DNA from: Clostridium ragsdalei P11 | Lineage (GTDB): Bacteria > Bacillota > Clostridia > Clostridiales > Clostridiaceae | Reading direction: 5' to 3' | Assembly: GCF_001675165.1 (NCBI RefSeq) | Contig: NZ_LROS01000004.1 | Coordinates: 46,935 to 110,934 of the forward strand | DNA length: 64,000 nt | Part shown: one piece after another, positions 51,326-60,158 of the stretch | Numbering within the stretch: the first letter of the stretch is position 1 | How the letters are laid out: every line of letters begins with the position of its first letter | Program-made: the position numbers and the translations under genes | The notes under the pieces: generated by a model | Database searches by the model: none | What the model was told of the DNA's origin: nothing | The model's input: only the letters and a program-made list of their open reading frames with translations

Positions 51326-52636
51326 TTATTTAATTGCCCACTTCTCTAAAAATTTGACTGTTTCATTCCACGAGTCCATATTTGCCTTTGCCCAACTTTC
51401 TACATCATATGGATATTTCTCTGATGGATATATTGACTGAAAAGGCACTGTCAACATATGACCTGACTTTGCAAAGGTAATGTGCTTATATTCACGTTTA
51501 AAATGTGATTTTTCAAATATACTGCAAGCTGTTTCTGAATGCATTTTTGAAGGCCATATTTCATCTGCTGCTGATGATATCATTAAAACAGATCCATTTA
51601 TCTTGTCCAATGCAATAGTAGCCTTGTCCCTATCGCCTTCTTCAATTAGTTTTTTATACATCCATGCCAGTGCTCCTTTTTCTTTTTTCATCATTTTTAT
51701 TATCAATCGCAGTATAATATGAAAACTAAATTTTAGATAAGGTATTTCGCGACCTCTATACATCCATGAAGAATGATGAGAGGGAAGTTTTCCATTCTTA
51801 ATCCCCTCATATACGTAACAACTTGGAGTATTTGCAATAACACAGGTGATATCTTTAAACATAGATGCTGCAAGGAGCACCAGTTCACCACCCTTAGATC
51901 TTCCATATATAGCTATCTTGTTTTCGTCAACAGTATCCTGCCTCTTTAGCCACTTTACTGCATTTTCAACGTACTCAAGAGGTATCATGTTAAGATCCTC
52001 TGGTGTTCCTTCAAGTCCAAAATAACAAACCGCTAATGCAGAATATCCTCTCATGGCAAATAGTTCAGCAATTGCCTGTGCTTTTTCAATTCTGCCATCA
52101 CTTCCACTTAAAACAATTATTGCAGGGTGTTTTATATTATCTTTTGAAGTAAAATATCTTGCTAAGAGATTTTTTTCTACTACATCAACACTTTCGATTG
52201 TGTCATCACAGTAAACCCTTGTATGTTTCTTTGATGCAATTATTTTTCCATTTTTCTCTACTGTAAATGTAATTTTGTACTTCCTATTTTCATTTATATT
52301 ACTTAACTTTTGTATTAACTTGCTCTTACGGATCTGCTTTGGCCTCATAGAATAAAATAATCCCATTTTATCACAATTACTATAAGTTCCATCAACTGGC
52401 ACTGCATTTTCCAAGTTAATATTTCCACATTCATCTGTTTCAAAAACTGCATAAGACTCCCACAACGTGTTATCTCCTATTTCAAGTATAGAAGCATTAA
52501 TACAATAGTAATCGCTGCTTACCGCACGAATTGTAACTTTTTCATTTTTGGGAAGACCATTTATTTTTATATCAACTAGCTCATCTACTCTTGATACTTC
52601 TGGTGTTATTTTTATTGTACAATTATCATTATTCAT
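51326..52636 (-). CDS. BAAT/acyl-CoA thioester hydrolase-like alpha/beta hydrolase
   Basis: A 436-residue protein in two parts. The N-terminal immunoglobulin-like Bile_Hydr_Trans domain (ITPEVSRVDELVDIKINGLP, LFYSMRP) is followed by an alpha/beta-hydrolase with nucleophile S in IYGRSKGGELVLL and a late ISSAADEIWP and KSGHML, giving the acid and His. In the family, thioesterases use Ser and acyltransferases use Cys; here it is Ser. AGAGGAG lies before ATG 52636. Probable acyl-CoA thioesterase; substrate unknown. Confidence 0.85.
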   Translation of the reverse strand: MNNDNCTIKITPEVSRVDELVDIKINGLPKNEKVTIRAVSSDYYCINASILEIGDNTLWESYAVFETDECGNINLENAVPVDGTYSNCDKMGLFYSMRPKQIRKSKLIQKLSNINENRKYKITFTVEKNGKIIASKKHTRVYCDDTIESVDVVEKNLLARYFTSKDNIKHPAIIVLSGSDGRIEKAQAIAELFAMRGYSALAVCYFGLEGTPEDLNMIPLEYVENAVKWLKRQDTVDENKIAIYGRSKGGELVLLAASMFKDITCVIANTPSCYVYEGIKNGKLPSHHSSWMYRGREIPYLKFSFHIILRLIIKMMKKEKGALAWMYKKLIEEGDRDKATIALDKINGSVLMISSAADEIWPSKMHSETACSIFEKSHFKREYKHITFAKSGHMLTVPFQSIYPSEKYPYDVESWAKANMDSWNETVKFLEKWAIK

Positions 52637-52646
52637 AGTTTCTCCT

Positions 52647-52822
52647 CTACCTTCTATCAAAATCTGCTATTTCCCCATAACCTGTCCAGTTAGACCCATC
52701 ATAAGCAGCTAATTTATTTAAAAGTTTCCACAATGTCTCTAATTCTTCATCATCAAAGTCTCTAAATATAGTGCTCATAAGTTCATAACATTTGTAATAT
52801 TTCTACCGTATATTTTTCTCTA
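52647..52822 (-). pseudogene. Composite remnant: greA-like tail and a regulator-like C-terminus
   Basis: On the minus strand bases around 52822-52789 translate to REKYTVEILQML and a stop, nearly the same as the GreA tail EKYTVEILKML encoded at 55115. In another frame, from ATG 52778 to TAG 52647, lies MSTIFRDFDDEELETLWKLL followed by NKLAAYDGSNWTGYGEIADF, which reads like the C-terminus of a MarR-family protein. Neither is complete. A short real peptide from ATG 52778 cannot be excluded. Confidence 0.45.
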
Positions 52823-52833
52823 TTACATATAAT

Positions 52834-53481
52834 CTACTTCAGATCTTCAATTTCATTATACTTACCTATGACAATTAAAATATCACCTTTTGATATTTTA
52901 TAATCGGATTTAGGAGATACATAAATGGAATCATTCCTTTTTATAGCTATAATATTTATTCCATACTTAGATCTTATGTTTAACTCTTTTAAAGTTTTGT
53001 CGTACCACTTTTCAAATGCAAATATTTCTGTTATACCATATTCTGAAGATAACTCTATAAGTTCAAGTATATTTTCTGATGCCAGACTATGAGCAACTCT
53101 AAACGCAGTATCTCTTTCAGGAAAAACTACTTTGTCAGCACCTATTTTATATAAGATTTTTGCTTGAATTTCTGTATTTGCTTTAGCAAGAATATATTTT
53201 ACACCCATTTCCTTTAATATAAGAGTAGCAATAACACTACTTTGAAGATTAGTACCTACCCCTATTATGGCAGCATCAAAGTTGTTCACACCAAGAGATT
53301 TTAAATTTTCTTCATCAGATATATCTGTTTGCATAGCCTGAGTTACATAAGGGCTTATTTCCTGTACTACCTCTTCTTTTGAATCCACCGCTAGTACATC
53401 ATTACCTAAATTATAAAGTGTTGTAGCTACTGAAGCTCCAAATTTACCTAAACCTAAAACTATATATTGTTTTTTTGACAT
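52834..53481 (-). CDS. ktrA: KtrA-type potassium channel regulatory protein (RCK domain)
   Basis: A 215-residue cytosolic subunit gating potassium uptake. The Rossmann RCK_N domain opens KKQYIVLGLGKFGASVATTL with D in LAVDSKEEVV for nucleotide binding, then FDAAIIGVGTNLQSSV. RCK_C follows from about 135 (LNIRSKYGINIIAIKRND). Relatives bind ATP/ADP and cyclic di-AMP. ATG 53481 or the adjacent ATG 53484 is the start, after GGAGG. It follows the KtrB-type channel gene on the same strand. Confidence 0.92.
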   Translation of the reverse strand: MSKKQYIVLGLGKFGASVATTLYNLGNDVLAVDSKEEVVQEISPYVTQAMQTDISDEENLKSLGVNNFDAAIIGVGTNLQSSVIATLILKEMGVKYILAKANTEIQAKILYKIGADKVVFPERDTAFRVAHSLASENILELIELSSEYGITEIFAFEKWYDKTLKELNIRSKYGINIIAIKRNDSIYVSPKSDYKISKGDILIVIGKYNEIEDLK

Positions 53482-53509
53482 CATACTTCCTCCATTTCTT
53501 AAGTTTATT

Positions 53510-54871
53510 TTATCCAATTAATATTCTACCTTTAGGGTATTTTATAGAATTAGGGGTTGTTCTCTTTACTATTGATAATATTATTGTAAGGCCTCCTAAT
53601 CTCCCTAAAAACATCACCATTGATATAACAAATTTACCAAAAGGAGTTAAATTTGGTGTAATCCCTAAACTAAGTCCTACAGTTCCAAAAGCAGATACAC
53701 TTTCAAACAATATATTTTCCATAGTAGTTCCACTTTCAGTTATAGATAACATGATTGAAGATACAAATACTATAATTATTCCTATAGATAAAACTACCAG
53801 TGACTTATACACTGTATTTTTATCTATTGTTCTATTACAAATTTCAGTATTTTCCCTACCACTTATTATAGATAAAACCGTTAATATAATGATAGCTAAG
53901 GTAGTTGTTTTTATACCCCCAGCTGTAGAACCTGGTGAGCCTCCTATAAACATAAGTATCATAGTTAACAGTTTACTATTTCCATTGATATCGGCAAGTG
54001 AAATAGAGTTAAAACCTGCAGTTCTTGGTGTAATGGATGCAAATACACAAGATAATATTTTATTTTTTGTACTCATATTTCCTATGGTTGCAGTATTGTT
54101 TCTTTCAAATATAAAAAACAATACTGTACCTGAAACTATTAAAATGCAAGTTGTAATAAGTACTACTTTTGAATGAAGTGATAACTTAACTCGCTTTGAG
54201 CTATAAAATATACTCCACAATTCCTGCCATACATAAAATCCAAGACCTCCAATTATAATTAAAGAACTTATTGTAAATATAACAAGGTAGTTGTTACTAT
54301 AAGGAGTTAAACTTTTTCCATCTCCAAATAAATCTATACCTGCATTGCAAAAAGCAGATATAGAATGAAATACTGAAAAAAACAATCCTTTAATAAATCC
54401 AAATTCAGGTATGAATTGAATAGATAAAATTACAGCTCCTATAAATTCAATTAAAAAGGTGAAAATTAATATGTATTTTGACATTTTAACAAGTCCCTGT
54501 AGATTAAATGAGTTTAAAGATTCATGTATTATCATCCTTTCTTTTAATGTAATTTTTCTTCCAATAATTAGTGCAAATAGAGTCGAAAATGACATAAATC
54601 CCAATCCACCGACTTGAATTAGTATCATAATTACTACTTTTCCAAAATAACTCCAGTGATTTCCCGTATCTACAGTTACAAGTCCTGTTACACATGTAGC
54701 CGAGGTTGATACAAATAGAGAATCTATAAAACTTGTATATGACCTGTTTGTAGATGAAATAGGAAGATGCAGAAGTACTGTACCAAATAGTATTATTATT
54801 AAAAACCCAAGTACTAAAGTTTGTATTTCATTTATCTTGAATAATTTGCAAAATTTATTTTTCGTTTTCAT
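53510..54871 (-). CDS. ktrB: KtrB-type potassium uptake channel (TrkH/Ktr family)
   Basis: A 453-residue membrane protein. Four selectivity-filter repeats are visible: SATCVTGLVTVDTG, SAFCNAGIDLFG, SPGSTAGGIKTTT and SAFGTVGLSLG, each with the key glycine. AAGGAG precedes ATG 54871; the longer frame from 54931 has no such site. With the RCK subunit downstream it forms a complete Ktr system for potassium import. Confidence 0.94.
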   Translation of the reverse strand: MKTKNKFCKLFKINEIQTLVLGFLIIILFGTVLLHLPISSTNRSYTSFIDSLFVSTSATCVTGLVTVDTGNHWSYFGKVVIMILIQVGGLGFMSFSTLFALIIGRKITLKERMIIHESLNSFNLQGLVKMSKYILIFTFLIEFIGAVILSIQFIPEFGFIKGLFFSVFHSISAFCNAGIDLFGDGKSLTPYSNNYLVIFTISSLIIIGGLGFYVWQELWSIFYSSKRVKLSLHSKVVLITTCILIVSGTVLFFIFERNNTATIGNMSTKNKILSCVFASITPRTAGFNSISLADINGNSKLLTMILMFIGGSPGSTAGGIKTTTLAIIILTVLSIISGRENTEICNRTIDKNTVYKSLVVLSIGIIIVFVSSIMLSITESGTTMENILFESVSAFGTVGLSLGITPNLTPFGKFVISMVMFLGRLGGLTIILSIVKRTTPNSIKYPKGRILIG

Positions 54872-54972
54872 TAGTTCTAATCTCCTTATTAATTTCTTAT
54901 AGAAAAAGCCAATAGTTTTAGTATAATACAAAAATAAAGTTTTCAGTCTATAACCATCATTTAAATTTATAA

Positions 54973-55011
54973 TAGCCTCCTATGATATTTTGATTTTATC
55001 ATAGGAGGCTA
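54973..55011 (-). terminator. 15-bp perfect hairpin after greA
   Basis: TAGCCTCCTATGATA is mirrored exactly by TATCATAGGAGGCTA around a 9-nt loop. It lies between the greA stop (55115) and the KtrB start (54871). A T-rich but mixed tract follows on the minus strand. Confidence 0.6.
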
Positions 55012-55114
55012 CATTTTACAGTCCCACTTTAGAAATATTTATCTTTTAATTTCGCAATCCAGTGATCTTTCATATTAGAACAGCTAACGTATGTATCATT
55101 TGAAATAAAACTTA

Positions 55115-55579
55115 CTATAACATTTTCAATATTTCTACCGTATATTTTTCACTTGGAGCATTAACTTCAACTGTATCTCCAACTTTTTTGCCTACTAATG
55201 CTTTTCCTAAATCTGACTCTATGCTTATAAGCATATTTTCTGGGTCAGCATCTATAGTAGTTACTAATGATACAATTTCTTCATCTTCATCCTCTACAAA
55301 TTTAATTTTAAATTTACTATTAACACCTATTATCGATTTATCTGCACTTTTAACATCTATTACAGTTGCAGTTGAAATCATACTTAATAGATACTGGATT
55401 CTATTGTCATTTTCTCTGTAGTTTGCACAGGCTTCTTTATACTCTGCATTTTCAGACCTATCACCATGTGCAGCAGCTACTAATTTTTCCTTTGCTATTT
55501 CAGCCCTTTTTACGGTCATTCTATAGTCTAATTCTTCTCTTAATTTATCAATATTTTCTTGTGTTAGTATATTCTTCAT
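55115..55579 (-). CDS. greA: Transcription elongation factor GreA
   Basis: A 154-residue protein. The N-terminal coiled coil carries the conserved acidic tip in AAHGDRSENAEYKEA, the loop that reaches into the polymerase channel to stimulate cleavage of backtracked RNA. The C-terminal FKBP-like domain includes ESDLGKALVGKKVGDTVEV. Standard GreA length. It is monocistronic between repeat B2 and the Ktr genes. Clostridia often have more than one GreA; part of a second copy's tail is seen near 52.8 kb. Confidence 0.93.
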   Translation of the reverse strand: MKNILTQENIDKLREELDYRMTVKRAEIAKEKLVAAAHGDRSENAEYKEACANYRENDNRIQYLLSMISTATVIDVKSADKSIIGVNSKFKIKFVEDEDEEIVSLVTTIDADPENMLISIESDLGKALVGKKVGDTVEVNAPSEKYTVEILKML

Positions 55580-55692
55580 ATAAGGACAAACCTCCCCGCC
55601 ATATATTATGTTACTATTATATAATATATAGAGAAAAATTTAAAATCTCTTGCATAATTTTATAGTTTCAACTTAAACTAATCCATATCAAG

Positions 55693-55889
55693 TGATTCTT
55701 AGGTTCAGGTGGAGTTTGCTTATAAGGAATACCTTTGCTCCATCTGAACCTTAGAAGAATTTACCCAGGTGCGTAGCAGTGCTTATCCCCCACTTTGAAG
55801 AAAAGCAGATGTCCCAAATCTTTGATTTGGTGATAGTCGCTTTCACAGAGTGCGATGGGGGGTGTTAGCAATGGTAGCAATCGGATAAA
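55693..55889. repeat. Repeat family B, copy B2, just upstream of the phosphoribosyltransferase gene
   Basis: It begins with hairpin TAGGTTCAGGTGGAG / CTCCATCTGAACCTTA, then core TTTACCCAGGTGCGTAGC to GGTAGCAATCGGATAAAT. The 60 bases from AAAAGCAGATGTCCC to GCGATGGGGG differ from B1 at about one position. The CCCAAATC-TTT-GATTTGG hairpin is nested as in B1. The element ends 19 bp before the next start codon, so any transcript of that gene starting upstream would carry it in its leader. No open frame; it fills most of the 330-bp gap. Confidence 0.75.
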
Positions 55890-55908
55890 TTAAGGAAGAG
55901 TTGATAAT

Positions 55909-56547
55909 ATGTTTGTAGATAGAAAAGATGCTGGCGAAAAGCTTTCTATAGAACTTGAGAAATTTAAAGATGATAATCCTATTGTTCTTGCTGTCCCAAG
56001 AGGTGGAATAGTAACAGCTTATGAAACTATAAAAAAATTTGGATTCGAATGGGATTTAATCATTCCAAGAAAAATCGGTTCACCTCGTAATAAAGAGATT
56101 GCCATTGGTGCTGTATCCTTGGATGGAACTTATCTTTTAAATGAAGAATATATACATATGCTAAATATATCCGATGAGTATATAGGAAAAGAATTATCTA
56201 ATCAAATAAAAGAAATTAAAAGAAGATTAAATAAATATAAAGGAAATGAAAGTTTTCCTGATGTAAAGAATAGAACAGTAATAATTATTGATGATGGAAT
56301 TGCAACTGGTTTTACAATACAAGCAGCTATAAAGTCAATCAAAAAACATGGTGCAAAAAAAATTATTCTAGCTGTACCAGTAGCCCCACGAGATACAATT
56401 TCTCTATTAAAAGAATTTGTAGATGAAGTTATATGCTTATTTATACCCGATGAATTTTATGCTGTAGGCTTACACTATAAGAATTTTGAACAAACTACTG
56501 ATGAGGAAGTCTTTGCTATAGTACGTGAATTAAAAAGAGATATCTAA
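55909..56547 (+). CDS. Phosphoribosyltransferase family protein
   Basis: A 212-residue PRTase-fold protein. The PRPP loop is VIIIDDGIATGFTIQAA (D-D-G-I-A-T-G), preceded by VLAVPRGGIVTAYE and IIPRKIGSPRNKEIAIGAV. This group of stand-alone phosphoribosyltransferases is widespread near stress genes and has no firm substrate. AAGGAAGAG lies before ATG 55909. Flanked on both sides by family B repeats. Confidence 0.88.
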   Translation: MFVDRKDAGEKLSIELEKFKDDNPIVLAVPRGGIVTAYETIKKFGFEWDLIIPRKIGSPRNKEIAIGAVSLDGTYLLNEEYIHMLNISDEYIGKELSNQIKEIKRRLNKYKGNESFPDVKNRTVIIIDDGIATGFTIQAAIKSIKKHGAKKIILAVPVAPRDTISLLKEFVDEVICLFIPDEFYAVGLHYKNFEQTTDEEVFAIVRELKRDI

Positions 56548-56650
56548 ATAAGTCGTCTTGGATTTTCATTCAAAGGTACACTTAATTTTACATTTTTATA
56601 CCACTATTATATAATATATTATTATGTACTACACTATTTCATCAATGAAT

Positions 56651-56824
56651 CTTACTTAGTGGGAAAAGCAGATATCTCAAATCTTTGATTTGATGATAGT
56701 CACTTTCTCTTTAGAGTTTTGTTCCTCCCACTAAGTTTAGATGAATTATCTAGGGGCGTAGCTACTGTTATCTCCCACTTTGATAGAAGCGGGAGTGTTA
56801 CAATAGGTAGCCATCAGATAAATT
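56651..56824. repeat. Repeat family B, copy B3, with relocated hairpin module
   Basis: The outer stem is CTTAGTGGGA / TCCCACTAAG. Inside its loop lies the AAAGCAGATATCTCAAATC-TTT-GATTTGATGATAGT module that in B1 and B2 sits further right, between the CCCCCAC and GTGCGATGGGGG strands. The core TTATCTAGGGGCGTAGCTA to TAGGTAGCCATCAGATAAA follows, closed by CTACTGTTATCTCCC / GGGAGTGTTACAATAG. C-G pairs of B1 are T-A pairs here (TCAAATC / GATTTGA). It ends 26 bp before the chemoreceptor start. Confidence 0.75.
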
Positions 56825-56850
56825 AAATACCATAGAAGGGAAAGTAGACT

Positions 56851-57678
56851 ATGCTAAAAAAGAATTTTTCAAATGATATATTAAAGAGCGTTTATAATAA
56901 TATTCCTTATATTAATATTTTTTTTGATAATGACATAGAAATAATGCTTACTGACAGAGAAAAGGTATTATATTATCAAGGTAGTAAAGAAATAGATGCT
57001 AAAATTCAAGAAGGATCGCCAGCAGGAAAATTTGTGAAAGAAGCAATGAAATTAGGTAAAGTTGATGTTAAAATCATTCCTGAAGATTTTATAGGAGTAG
57101 CATTTAAGTCATATATGATTCCAATAAAAGATGGACAAACTGTTATAGGATCACTAGCCATTGGGAAAAGCCTTTCTAAAAAAAATGCTGTAACCAATAT
57201 TACAAATACATTATTAGGAAAACTGTCAAACGTACAAACAGTTATAACTGACATTTCATCTCAAGTTCAAGAATTAGATAATATGAACAATGAAATACTA
57301 TGTGAAACTAATACTGCAAAAGATATGACTAGTGGTACAGATAATATAGTTAGCTTCATAAAAGGCATATCATCTCAAACAAATCTTTTAGGGTTAAACG
57401 CATCTATTGAAGCAGCAAGAGCTGGAGATCAGGGAAAAGGATTTAATATTGTTGCACAAGAAATTAGGAAATTATCCAGATCATCTAATGAATCTATAGA
57501 AAAAATAGAACATGTTATTAAAAGTATATCCTCATCAGTAGAAAAAGTAAATGATAAAGTAGCTAATGTTGAAAGTATATCATCCAAACAATCAGCAGCT
57601 TTACAAAAAATTTCTTCATCCATTGAACAGTTAAATTCTACTGCAAAACTGTTAGAAAAATTTGCAGATGATCTATAA
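56851..57678 (+). CDS. Soluble methyl-accepting chemotaxis-like protein
   Basis: A 275-residue protein with no transmembrane helix. The N-terminal 120 residues form a small sensory domain ([40 protein letters not shown]). The C-terminal signalling hairpin has [20 protein letters not shown] and [18 protein letters not shown], the conserved tip that contacts CheA and CheW. It is shorter than classic receptors. The N-domain resembles the cytosolic sensor found with Mcp-like proteins of clostridia. GAAGGGAAAG precedes ATG 56851. Confidence 0.88.
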   Translation: MLKKNFSNDILKSVYNNIPYINIFFDNDIEIMLTDREKVLYYQGSKEIDAKIQEGSPAGKFVKEAMKLGKVDVKIIPEDFIGVAFKSYMIPIKDGQTVIGSLAIGKSLSKKNAVTNITNTLLGKLSNVQTVITDISSQVQELDNMNNEILCETNTAKDMTSGTDNIVSFIKGISSQTNLLGLNASIEAARAGDQGKGFNIVAQEIRKLSRSSNESIEKIEHVIKSISSSVEKVNDKVANVESISSKQSAALQKISSSIEQLNSTAKLLEKFADDL

Positions 57679-57701
57679 TTTTATTTTAATAAATTGTATT
57701 T

Positions 57702-57732
57702 TAGGGTGCCATATGCACCCTATTTTTATTTT
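57702..57732 (+). terminator. Intrinsic terminator after the chemoreceptor
   Basis: TAGGGTGC pairs exactly with GCACCCTA around a 5-nt loop, followed by TTTTTATTTTG. Confidence 0.85.
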
Positions 57733-57848
57733 GTGCAAGCATTTCAAAAATGCATCTTATATACTCTATATTGCATGTTAAAAGAAAACTATAGTTTACA
57801 TTTATAAAACCCAATATAATAAATTTGTAATAAAAAGGAGGTTAACTT

Positions 57849-58484
57849 ATGTTCAAAGGATTTATCTTGGGACTTTCAAGCGGTGGCTACTGCCTTGCTT
57901 CTTGTATTCCTGTATTTGTTCCCTATATTTTAAGTGAAGACAAAAAGACAAAATGGAATTTTATTTGTTTATCCAAATTTATGTTAGGAAGACTTCTTGG
58001 TTATATACTATTTGCTCTTTTGGCGTGGATTACAGGAAACTTTATAATAAAACAATCTCACTATAAAGAAATTATATTTGCACTGTCTTATATATTTTTA
58101 TCATTTACACTTATAGTTTACACATTTTCAAAGTCACATAGATTTTGCAATATTAAATACTTTAATAAGTTTTTTAACTACTCAAATAAAGAAAAGGGCT
58201 TTACTACTGTAGTTCTTTTAGGATTTTTAACAGGTATAAATGTATGTCCACCATTCATTTTAGCTTTTTCAGATGCTGCTTTCTTTACTAATATCATCAG
58301 TAGCATTTTGTACTTTGCTGCCTTTTTCGTAGGCACTGCTGTTTATTTCATACCCATTCCATTTATAGGTGTTTTAAAAGGTAAGCAAATTAAATTAATA
58401 GGTCAAATGTGTTCTTTGATAATTGGAGTGTTTTACATGTATTCAGGAATAATGATGCTTTTTAAGGAGATGATGTTAAGTTGA
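57849..58484 (+). CDS. Sulfite exporter TauE/SafE or DsbD-like membrane protein
   Basis: A 211-residue protein with six hydrophobic segments. The first carries GGYCLASCIPVFVPY, a CxxxC pair at the start of the helix like that of the CcdA/DsbD and TauE/SafE-related (UreH domain) families, which move electrons or metals across the membrane. A second GINVCPPFILAF, with Cys-Pro, lies in the repeat half. AAGGAGG precedes ATG 57849. The start of the next gene overlaps its stop. Role discussed with its two neighbours. Confidence 0.8.
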   Translation: MFKGFILGLSSGGYCLASCIPVFVPYILSEDKKTKWNFICLSKFMLGRLLGYILFALLAWITGNFIIKQSHYKEIIFALSYIFLSFTLIVYTFSKSHRFCNIKYFNKFFNYSNKEKGFTTVVLLGFLTGINVCPPFILAFSDAAFFTNIISSILYFAAFFVGTAVYFIPIPFIGVLKGKQIKLIGQMCSLIIGVFYMYSGIMMLFKEMMLS

Positions 58485-59656
58485 ATAATTTAGAAACTAA
58501 AAAAATAGCAGAAACAAGTACAGGCAAAAAATTTGCAAAATCAGTAGCTGCTTGTATACCAATATTACTGTTAAGTATTGTTTTGTTAAGTGGCGGCAGT
58601 TCCCTTCCAAAGGAACCTTTAATGAAAATTTCTTTTTCCATAGGCTATATTTTTATAAATATAATATTTTTTCTTATGGTGTACACAAAGAAAACTTATA
58701 AATATAGGAAGATATTTTTTGTAGTCTATGCCCTACTTTTTGCAGTCAGTTTTATGACTAATTTAATAGAAGTAAGAGGAAGTATTTTCTATAATGAATC
58801 CACCTTTATTAATGGAGAAACCCCATTTTGTCATATGGTTATTCCAATGATTATAATACCTGCTGCTTTAACCAAAACCATAATTTTCCCTGGTTCTCTT
58901 TTAAATGGATTTGCTAGCATTGCAAGTATGATAGTAATTTGGCTTGGAGCTAGTATATCCTTTGGACGGGGCTGGTGCAGTTGGGCTTGTTTTTATGGAG
59001 GACTTGATGAAGGCTGTTCTTCACTATGTAAAAAACCAAAGTTGAAAATAAATAGGAAGTGGACTTATTTATCCTTTGCTATTTTAATATCCATTGTTTT
59101 ATTGTCTGCTGCTACTCTTGCTCCTGTTTACTGTGATTGGCTTTGTCCCTTTAAAGCAGTTACGGAAGCAGAACAAATAACTTCCACAATAGTGTTAATT
59201 AAAACTATAGTTTTTTACTCCTTATTCTTAATTTTAGTTATAATACTACCTATACTTACTGGAAAAAGAACTCAATGCGGACTATTTTGTCCCTTTGGAG
59301 CCTTCCAATCCTTTTCTAACAAAATAAATATATTTGAAATAAGAATAGATAAAAACAAATGCTTAAATTGCAAAAAGTGTGTAAGAGAATGCCCAACTTA
59401 CTCAATAGATGAGAACAGTCTTGCAAATGGGAAAGCTTTAATGACCTGTACCAAATGTGGAAAATGTATAGATACATGTCCTGCTTCTGCTGTATCTTAT
59501 CACATAAAAGGTACAAAAATAGGTGTGAAAACTAATTTATCAAGGTATTTATTTCTCTATCCTGCATATATTTTTGCACTTACAATTGGTGGTGGAGCTA
59601 TGATTAAGGGAGTCTATAGACTTTTAAAACTTATAACTACAGGCAGCTTTTTTTAG
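58481..59656 (+). CDS. NapH/NosR-like membrane iron-sulfur protein
   Basis: A 391-residue protein with about six membrane helices. Cys motifs GWCSWACFYGG, CDWLCPFKA and CGLFCPFGAF match the NapH/NosR/RdxA type, followed by two 4Fe-4S motifs, CLNCKKCVRECP and CTKCGKCIDTCP. TTG start at 58481 overlaps the TGA of the previous gene, with AAGGAG at good distance. It should pass electrons through or along the membrane. The electron donor and acceptor are not shown by the sequence. Confidence 0.87.
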   Translation: MNNLETKKIAETSTGKKFAKSVAACIPILLLSIVLLSGGSSLPKEPLMKISFSIGYIFINIIFFLMVYTKKTYKYRKIFFVVYALLFAVSFMTNLIEVRGSIFYNESTFINGETPFCHMVIPMIIIPAALTKTIIFPGSLLNGFASIASMIVIWLGASISFGRGWCSWACFYGGLDEGCSSLCKKPKLKINRKWTYLSFAILISIVLLSAATLAPVYCDWLCPFKAVTEAEQITSTIVLIKTIVFYSLFLILVIILPILTGKRTQCGLFCPFGAFQSFSNKINIFEIRIDKNKCLNCKKCVRECPTYSIDENSLANGKALMTCTKCGKCIDTCPASAVSYHIKGTKIGVKTNLSRYLFLYPAYIFALTIGGGAMIKGVYRLLKLITTGSFF

Positions 59657-59692
59657 AAGCAATTAAATAATAAAAAGAAAGGCGGATTAAAA

Positions 59693-60142
59693 ATGATCAA
59701 ATTGAAAGCTTTTTTAGGATATACTGCTGCTGTTTTGTCCTTATTTGTAGTACTAGCCACTTTTATAGCTAATGACTTCTGGGCTAAAGAGTTTGTTAAT
59801 ATAACTTCACTAAAAGTTTCTCCTATATATACCGGCGGTGAAGTAAATAAGACTATTTCTTTTAAGGATTATAACATAAAAATACACAAACCTGTATTTC
59901 AGGGTCTTTTTTCTGATAGGTCTAAAGGCTTTGTTGAAATTGATTATGTGGGTAAAAATATACCTAAAGTAATTTCTCAAAGTATAGATTTTGACAGCGA
60001 TGGTAAATATGATTTTTATATTAAATATGATACTAAAAATGATAAACCTCAATTTAAATCTTTAAATAAAAATGTAGTTTCTCTGCAAGGAGTATATAAA
60101 ATAACGACTGGATATGCTGTCAGAGTAAATTTAAGAAAGTAG
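59693..60142 (+). CDS. Small membrane-anchored extracytoplasmic protein
   Basis: A 149-residue protein with one N-terminal hydrophobic helix (about 6-28) and an extracytoplasmic beta-rich remainder containing GGEVNKTISFKDYNIKIHKP and FDSDGKYDFYIKYDTKND. No cysteine is present. No family recognised. It follows the Fe-S protein by 36 bp, with AAAGGCGG before ATG 59693, so it probably belongs to that operon as an accessory subunit. Its stop codon coincides with a solo family B end. Confidence 0.6.
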   Translation: MIKLKAFLGYTAAVLSLFVVLATFIANDFWAKEFVNITSLKVSPIYTGGEVNKTISFKDYNIKIHKPVFQGLFSDRSKGFVEIDYVGKNIPKVISQSIDFDSDGKYDFYIKYDTKNDKPQFKSLNKNVVSLQGVYKITTGYAVRVNLRK

Positions 60143-60158
60143 GTAGCCATCAGATAAA
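60140..60158. repeat. Solo right end of repeat family B (B4)
   Basis: The 19 bases TAGGTAGCCATCAGATAAA are identical to the right end of B3 (56805-56823). Nothing else of the element is present; it begins at the TAG stop codon of the upstream gene. Confidence 0.6.
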
